Shown piece by piece: positions 55,555 to 58,417 of a stretch of 58,417 bases of DNA. The DNA comes from a virus, in the IMG/VR virus record IMGVR_UViG_3300023097_000004, positions 1 to 58,417 of that record, one strand, 5' to 3'. Each line of letters begins with the position of its first letter. Position 1 is the first letter of the stretch. A model generated the notes under the pieces. That model was not told the DNA's origin. It ran no database searches and saw only the letters and a list, made by a program, of their open reading frames with translations. The position numbers and the translations under genes are program-made.

Positions 55555-56489
55555 TTCACTCTATATCATGTAAGAATTTCCAGAGTCTACAAGATGTAGA
55601 AATTGAACTAGGGAAGTTTACTGTAATTGTCGGTGCATCTAGTAGTGGAAAGTCAGCTCTAATCAGAGCTATCGAGGCCATAGCTAGTAATTCATTGAAC
55701 TCCGATAATATAATGCAAGGAACTAAACATGCATCTGTAGCAGTTACTACGGATACCGCTACAATAACTATTGAAAGAAGCGTAGGAGGATCTAGTGTTT
55801 ACAAGATTACTGAAACTGGCAGCAAAGAATCCAGCTTTACTAAGCTTAATCGTCAAGTACCTTCCCAAGTTACAGAAGTTCTTGGCATCCCGCCGAGCAC
55901 CAAAGAAGTAAAGTCGATAAGTTTCGCTAGTCAACATGATGCACCTTATCTATTGACTGAAACATCTAGCAATGCTGCAAGGATTCTAGGGGAATTAACA
56001 AATGTCTCTACTATCTTTGCAGCAGTTAGTAAAGCTAGCAAGAAAGCAAAGGCAGCATCTACATTACTGAACCTGCGTAAGAAGGATCAGGAAGCAGTAA
56101 TGAAGCAGATTGTAGAATATGCAGATATTAAAGCTCAAGCTAGCGCTATGACTGAGGTAGAGGATATCTGGGAAGAACTTTCAGATATCAGTGCTTGGCA
56201 ATTGAACCTGGCTAACTCTGTAGATAGGGCGCAGCGCGCCTCAGATGCTCTCAGCAAGGTTAGAATAATTCCAGAGCCTCCTAGTATGTCTGAGCTAGTA
56301 AGGGTGCAGGATCAACTCAGGGCTTTTAAAGCTGCTTTGAAGTCTGCTATCCTGGCTACAAAGAAGATCCAGGAGTTGATTGAGCAAATAGATACTTTGG
56401 ATCATACTGTATCAGATATTGAAACCGAACTACACAAACTATTAACTAATGCAGGGCAGTGCCCATTATGTCATCAAGAGGTTAAATAG
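55551..56489 (+). CDS. Rad50/SbcC-like ATPase, N-terminal half ending at a zinc hook
   Basis: 312 residues. Walker A V-G-A-S-S-S-G-K-S-A near 28-37 after the F-Q-S-L-Q-D-V-E-I-E-L start typical of Rad50/RecF/SMC proteins; S-F-A-S-Q-H-D near 120-126 is the Q-loop. Coiled-coil region about 160-295, then C-P-L-C-H near 305-309, a zinc-hook CxxC. The protein stops there, so the Walker B/signature half is missing from this gene and not visible in the rest of the window. It may be split, or work as a truncated form. Confidence 0.72.
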   Translation: MIHSISCKNFQSLQDVEIELGKFTVIVGASSSGKSALIRAIEAIASNSLNSDNIMQGTKHASVAVTTDTATITIERSVGGSSVYKITETGSKESSFTKLNRQVPSQVTEVLGIPPSTKEVKSISFASQHDAPYLLTETSSNAARILGELTNVSTIFAAVSKASKKAKAASTLLNLRKKDQEAVMKQIVEYADIKAQASAMTEVEDIWEELSDISAWQLNLANSVDRAQRASDALSKVRIIPEPPSMSELVRVQDQLRAFKAALKSAILATKKIQELIEQIDTLDHTVSDIETELHKLLTNAGQCPLCHQEVK

Positions 56490-56490
56490 A

Positions 56491-56817
56491 ATGCCAAAAG
56501 GTAATTTTAAAGTTCCCTACAATGAAGCTGGCGATTTGATGAAGTCTGTTCATCGCTGGGCAGTACCTCATGAATGGAAAGATAATACTCCATTTCTCGC
56601 TAAGTTAAAACTGGATGGCTGGATTAGCCCTAGTACCATTAAGTTTAAAGACGTAGATACCGGTCTATACTATCCGATGTTTCTTACAGAACTGGTAGAA
56701 TTGATTAAGGTCTCAGAACTTTCTGAAGGCGTAACATATAAGATGTACTGGATGGTTGTTAAGAAGAATATGGATTACGGTATTAGATTGGCGGAATCTG
56801 ATGAGATCCCAGGATAA
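56491..56817 (+). CDS. Hypothetical protein
   Basis: 108 residues from ATG 56491 (AAGAGG upstream). Mixed alpha/beta with several Trp (H-R-W, H-E-W, D-G-W). No family recognised. Follows the ATPase gene by 1 nt and may be functionally linked. Confidence 0.6.
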   Translation: MPKGNFKVPYNEAGDLMKSVHRWAVPHEWKDNTPFLAKLKLDGWISPSTIKFKDVDTGLYYPMFLTELVELIKVSELSEGVTYKMYWMVVKKNMDYGIRLAESDEIPG

Positions 56818-56836
56818 TAGAGGAATCAAAAAGAAT

Positions 56837-57112
56837 ATGGATTCTGAGGAATTCCTCCTGGTGTTTGACTCTGAGGACCCAGAATTTGCAAGAGGATTTG
56901 CTTGTGGTGAAATTTGGGCCTGCCTCAGTGATGATGTAGCAGTAGTTAAGGCAGTTATTACATCAGATTGTACTGAGATGGTTATGCGTATGGCTGAAGC
57001 TGCTAACTATGATTTCGAAGCTAGGGATCTATCAGTAGAGGAATTAGAATTTTTGCAGCAGGATAATCCTGATGAATGGCTTATTGTAGTAATGAGGGCA
57101 AGAAATGCCTAA
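56837..57112 (+). CDS. Hypothetical acidic protein
   Basis: 91 residues from ATG 56837 (AGAGGA about 12 nt upstream); ATG 56801 is an in-frame alternative overlapping the previous gene. Very acidic, helical. No family recognised. Confidence 0.55.
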   Translation: MDSEEFLLVFDSEDPEFARGFACGEIWACLSDDVAVVKAVITSDCTEMVMRMAEAANYDFEARDLSVEELEFLQQDNPDEWLIVVMRARNA

Positions 57113-57257
57113 TGATGATAGTGTACTAGACTGGGATAACTTATCTGATGAAGATAAGGATAAAGTTCAAAAGCTTTATGAAGAGCTTCAGGATTTATTT
57201 AATAAATATACTAAGAAAGAAGAGGAACCGTGCGTAGATTCAACCTCCGTAGATTAG
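57105..57257 (+). CDS. Small acidic helical protein
   Basis: 50 residues from ATG 57105 with GAGGG 6 nt upstream, overlapping neighbours on both sides. Acidic N-terminus and an amphipathic helix (V-Q-K-L-Y-E-E-L-Q-D-L-F). Unknown function. Confidence 0.58.
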   Translation: MPNDDSVLDWDNLSDEDKDKVQKLYEELQDLFNKYTKKEEEPCVDSTSVD

Positions 57258-57442
57258 ATGATGAGACAGGAATCTCAGGAGTAGGTATAGTAACTGAAGG
57301 TGTTCAGTTTACTGATGGTTCTTGTGCTATGAGATGGATGACATCTACCAGTTCTGTTTGTTTCTATAAGAGTATCGAAGATGTAATTATTATTCACGGT
57401 CATGGCGGCAAGACCGTAGTAGAATGGCAGGATGATGAGTGA
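57230..57442 (+). CDS. Small hypothetical protein
   Basis: 70 residues from GTG 57230, GAGGA upstream. Beta-rich with G-V-Q-F-T-D-G-S-C-A-M-R-W, a pattern seen in many small actinobacteriophage proteins. Overlaps the next start by 11 nt. Confidence 0.58.
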   Translation: MRRFNLRRLDDETGISGVGIVTEGVQFTDGSCAMRWMTSTSSVCFYKSIEDVIIIHGHGGKTVVEWQDDE

Positions 57443-57620
57443 ACCTACAACACCTTATGTAGCTCAATTAATGAGTGAGCTACTATTTGTTATTAAAGAT
57501 ATTACTGAAAATGCCAGCCTGTATAAGAAATCAGAGTTGGAGGGCTTTAAGGTTCGCGCTCAGGAGTTGATCTCTGTAGTCGATGTCAATATCAAAAACG
57601 ATAACTACTACGACGCTTGA
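57432..57620 (+). CDS. Small helical protein
   Basis: 62 residues from ATG 57432 (57435 also possible). Helical throughout. Stop codon overlaps the -35 of the next promoter. No family recognised. Confidence 0.55.
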   Translation: MMSEPTTPYVAQLMSELLFVIKDITENASLYKKSELEGFKVRAQELISVVDVNIKNDNYYDA

Positions 57621-57646
57621 CACCCTCGATCTACTCTGATAGATTG
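57617..57646 (+). promoter_or_regulatory. Leaderless promoter with inverted repeat
   Basis: TTGACA (57617-57622), 17-nt spacer, TAGATT (57640-57645), then 6 nt to ATG 57652. CGATCTA (57627-57633) and TAGATTG (57640-57646) pair with one G-U, covering spacer and -10. Confidence 0.66.
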
Positions 57647-57651
57647 AAGTC

Positions 57652-57801
57652 ATGAAGGGAGCTGACATGCAAACTTATAAGCGCAAGATGGATGCTGAGG
57701 AACTACGTCAGCTCCTAGAACTTCGCCGCTCTAACGCATCTTCTAAGCACAAGAACAGGAAGAAGTATGACAGAAAGCGACTCAAGCGAGAGTCTGTCTA
57801 A
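57652..57801 (+). CDS. Small basic protein, leaderless
   Basis: 49 residues from ATG 57652, exactly at the predicted transcription start; an internal ATG 57667 has GGGAG upstream and could be a second start. Strongly basic C-terminal half (K-H-K-N-R-K-K-Y-D-R-K-R). Nucleic-acid binding is plausible. Confidence 0.6.
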   Translation: MKGADMQTYKRKMDAEELRQLLELRRSNASSKHKNRKKYDRKRLKRESV

Positions 57802-57946
57802 TTACTGTGGACCTTACTACTCTATGCAGGCTGAGGCTATTGGTGTACACTGGAAGCCAGGCCAAGCTCACTTTGATACTAAAGTGAAGGTAGTAGTTGA
57901 CACTATCAGTTCAGAGAGTGTAGACTCTTCGCATGAAGATGGATAA
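57767..57946 (+). CDS. Small hypothetical protein
   Basis: 59 residues from ATG 57767 (AGGAAG 5 nt upstream), overlapping both neighbours in different frames. Ser/Glu-rich ends with a central aromatic stretch (N-Y-C-G-P-Y-Y-S-M). Contains the promoter of the next gene. Confidence 0.55.
   Translation: MTESDSSESLSNYCGPYYSMQAEAIGVHWKPGQAHFDTKVKVVVDTISSESVDSSHEDG
57897..57926 (+). promoter_or_regulatory. Leaderless promoter
   Basis: TTGACA (57897-57902), 18-nt spacer, TAGACT (57921-57926), then 6 nt to ATG 57933. AGAGT-GTAG-ACTCT surrounds the -10. Confidence 0.66.
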
Positions 57947-58082
57947 GAAGGCACCTGCTAACTGTGCAGCATGTGGACATAAGCCCACACCAATTAATAA
58001 ACTTGTAAGAATTGCAAGCGGTAAGTGGATTCACAAATCTCATATTTCAGATCCTAATAGTGGATTCTATAAAGCCAAGTAG
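57933..58082 (+). CDS. Tiny zinc-ribbon candidate, leaderless
   Basis: 49 residues at the predicted start site. N-C-A-A-C-G-H near 10-16 is a CxxC-x-H half ribbon, with W-I-H-K-S-H near 32-37. No SD. The next promoter begins right at its stop codon. Confidence 0.62.
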   Translation: MKMDKKAPANCAACGHKPTPINKLVRIASGKWIHKSHISDPNSGFYKAK

Positions 58083-58117
58083 TTGACAAGCCCTAACAGC
58101 TCTGCTAAGCTGTTAGG
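58083..58117 (+). promoter_or_regulatory. Promoter of third tRNA cluster with 10-bp inverted repeat
   Basis: TTGACA (58083-58088), 17-nt spacer, TAAGCT (58106-58111). CCTAACAGCT (58092-58101) and AGCTGTTAGG (58108-58117) pair perfectly around a loop that holds the start of the -10. tRNA-Met begins 6 nt later. Confidence 0.66.
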
Positions 58118-58122
58118 AGCAA

Positions 58123-58193
58123 GCCGGGTTAGTTCAAAGGTAGAACGATGCTCTCATAAGGCATAGAAGATGGATCGTTACCATCACTCGGTA
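58123..58193 (+). tRNA. tRNA-Met(CAT)
   Basis: Acceptor GCCGGGT/ACTCGGT, anticodon stem ATGCT/GGCAT with loop CTCATAA (CAT), T stem GATGG/CCATC with an unusual T loop ATCGTTA, discriminator A, C74 encoded. Could be elongator Met or, if modified, Ile(CAU). Confidence 0.82.
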
Positions 58194-58195
58194 CT

Positions 58196-58267
58196 AGCGG
58201 ATTGGAGAAGTGGTATCTCGCAAGCGTCATGAGCTTGAAATCACCTGTTCGACTCAGGTATCCGCCA
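58196..58267 (+). tRNA. tRNA with CAT anticodon, 1-72 mismatch (initiator-like?)
   Basis: GCGGAT/ATCCGC with an apparent A1-C72 mismatch, anticodon stem CAAGC/GCTTG with loop GTCATGA (CAT), T arm ACCTG-TTCGACT-CAGGT, discriminator A, C74 encoded. A 1-72 mismatch is an initiator feature, but the three G-C pairs typical of initiator anticodon stems are missing, so Met, fMet and Ile(CAU) all remain possible. Confidence 0.78.
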
Positions 58268-58272
58268 CGTCA

Positions 58273-58370
58273 GACTATAGTTAGCCTCTGATTCAAGCTT
58301 CTATAGTCATAGTAATCCAAGGGGTCTCGTCAAGGCGAGCAGGTATATGAGAAGCATGAGCTTCCCCTGG
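58273..58370 (+). repeat. Folded spacer after tRNA-Met
   Basis: GACTATAG (58273-58280)/CTATAGTC (58301-58308) form one perfect 8-bp hairpin. CCA(A)GGGG (58317-58324)/CCCCTGG (58364-58370) close a second domain with inner CTCG/CGAG and GAAGC-ATGA-GCTTC hairpins. A further example of structured inter-tRNA sequence. Confidence 0.45.
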
Positions 58371-58375
58371 AACAT

Positions 58376-58417
58376 GCCGGTTTCGTATAATGGTAGTACA
58401 GCGGCTTCCAACCTTCA
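58376..58417 (+). tRNA. Partial tRNA, possibly Gly(TCC), cut by window end
   Basis: GCCGGTT acceptor strand, D arm GTA/TAC with TGGTA, then loop CTTCCAA. The anticodon stem pairs poorly in the visible part and the 3' half is missing, so identity is uncertain. Confidence 0.5.

Noticed and set aside
1-58417. Reverse-strand genes
   Set aside because: Open frames on the minus strand all lie opposite well-supported + strand genes, lack good start signals, and give compositionally odd proteins such as Ser/Arg-rich shadows.
50600-58417. Attachment site or integrase next to the tRNA genes
   Set aside because: No integrase, excisionase or long direct repeat near a tRNA 3' end was found.

Overview
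The window is the central and right part of a tailed, siphovirus-type phage genome. All recognisable genes lie on the + strand and the sequence is AT-rich (roughly 40-45% GC by eye). The host is probably an actinobacterium: there is a DUF7455-like small zinc protein, a WhiG/FliA-type sigma factor, clear leaderless genes, GTG and TTG starts, and a gene content that recalls tRNA-rich Streptomyces phages. The host genus is inference. No integrase, repressor or attachment site was seen, so a virulent lifestyle is likely but unproven.

Layout. 1-13.5 kb: end of terminase large subunit, portal, protease with nested scaffold, decoration protein, major capsid protein, a metallophosphoesterase, membrane/coiled-coil proteins, head-tail connectors, a glycosyltransferase, tail tube and the frameshifted tail assembly chaperones. 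13.5-27.2 kb: tape measure with a peptidase domain, tail tip proteins, a secreted GDPD-like enzyme, a tail fibre and a holin candidate. 27.2-47 kb: SNF2 helicase, sigma factor, dUTPase, DnaB-like helicase, primase-like protein, clamp loader delta' and delta candidates, deaminase, family A DNA polymerase, dNMP kinase, SSB, endonuclease VII and RecA. 47-58.4 kb: HNH endonuclease, a detached tail fibre gene, then a region of tRNA genes, structured RNAs and very small zinc-ribbon genes, with an SNase-like nuclease, dCTP deaminase and a half-length Rad50/SbcC-like ATPase.

How it fits together. Two promoter classes can be read from the sequence. Early/middle-type sites are TTGACR-N17/18-TANNNT. In eight cases the -10 lies 6 nt (once 7) before an ATG, which predicts leaderless mRNA. 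The second class is a recurring CCGAT(A/G/T) sequence 30-50 nt upstream of late genes, including the detached tail fibre. It matches the -10 (GCCGATAA) of FliA/WhiG sigma factors, the same family as the sigma factor encoded at 28.8 kb. Many promoters of both classes lie inside a perfect or near-perfect inverted repeat, so that only read-through RNA, not RNA started at the promoter, could fold the hairpin. In several cases that hairpin would hide the ribosome-binding site or start codon, or act as a terminator.

The tRNA region is the most unusual part. Spacers between tRNAs are closed by their own helices, one looks like a pseudoknot, and one RNA element occurs twice with compensatory changes in its closing stem. 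Three small zinc-ribbon ORFs begin directly after position 74 of a tRNA.
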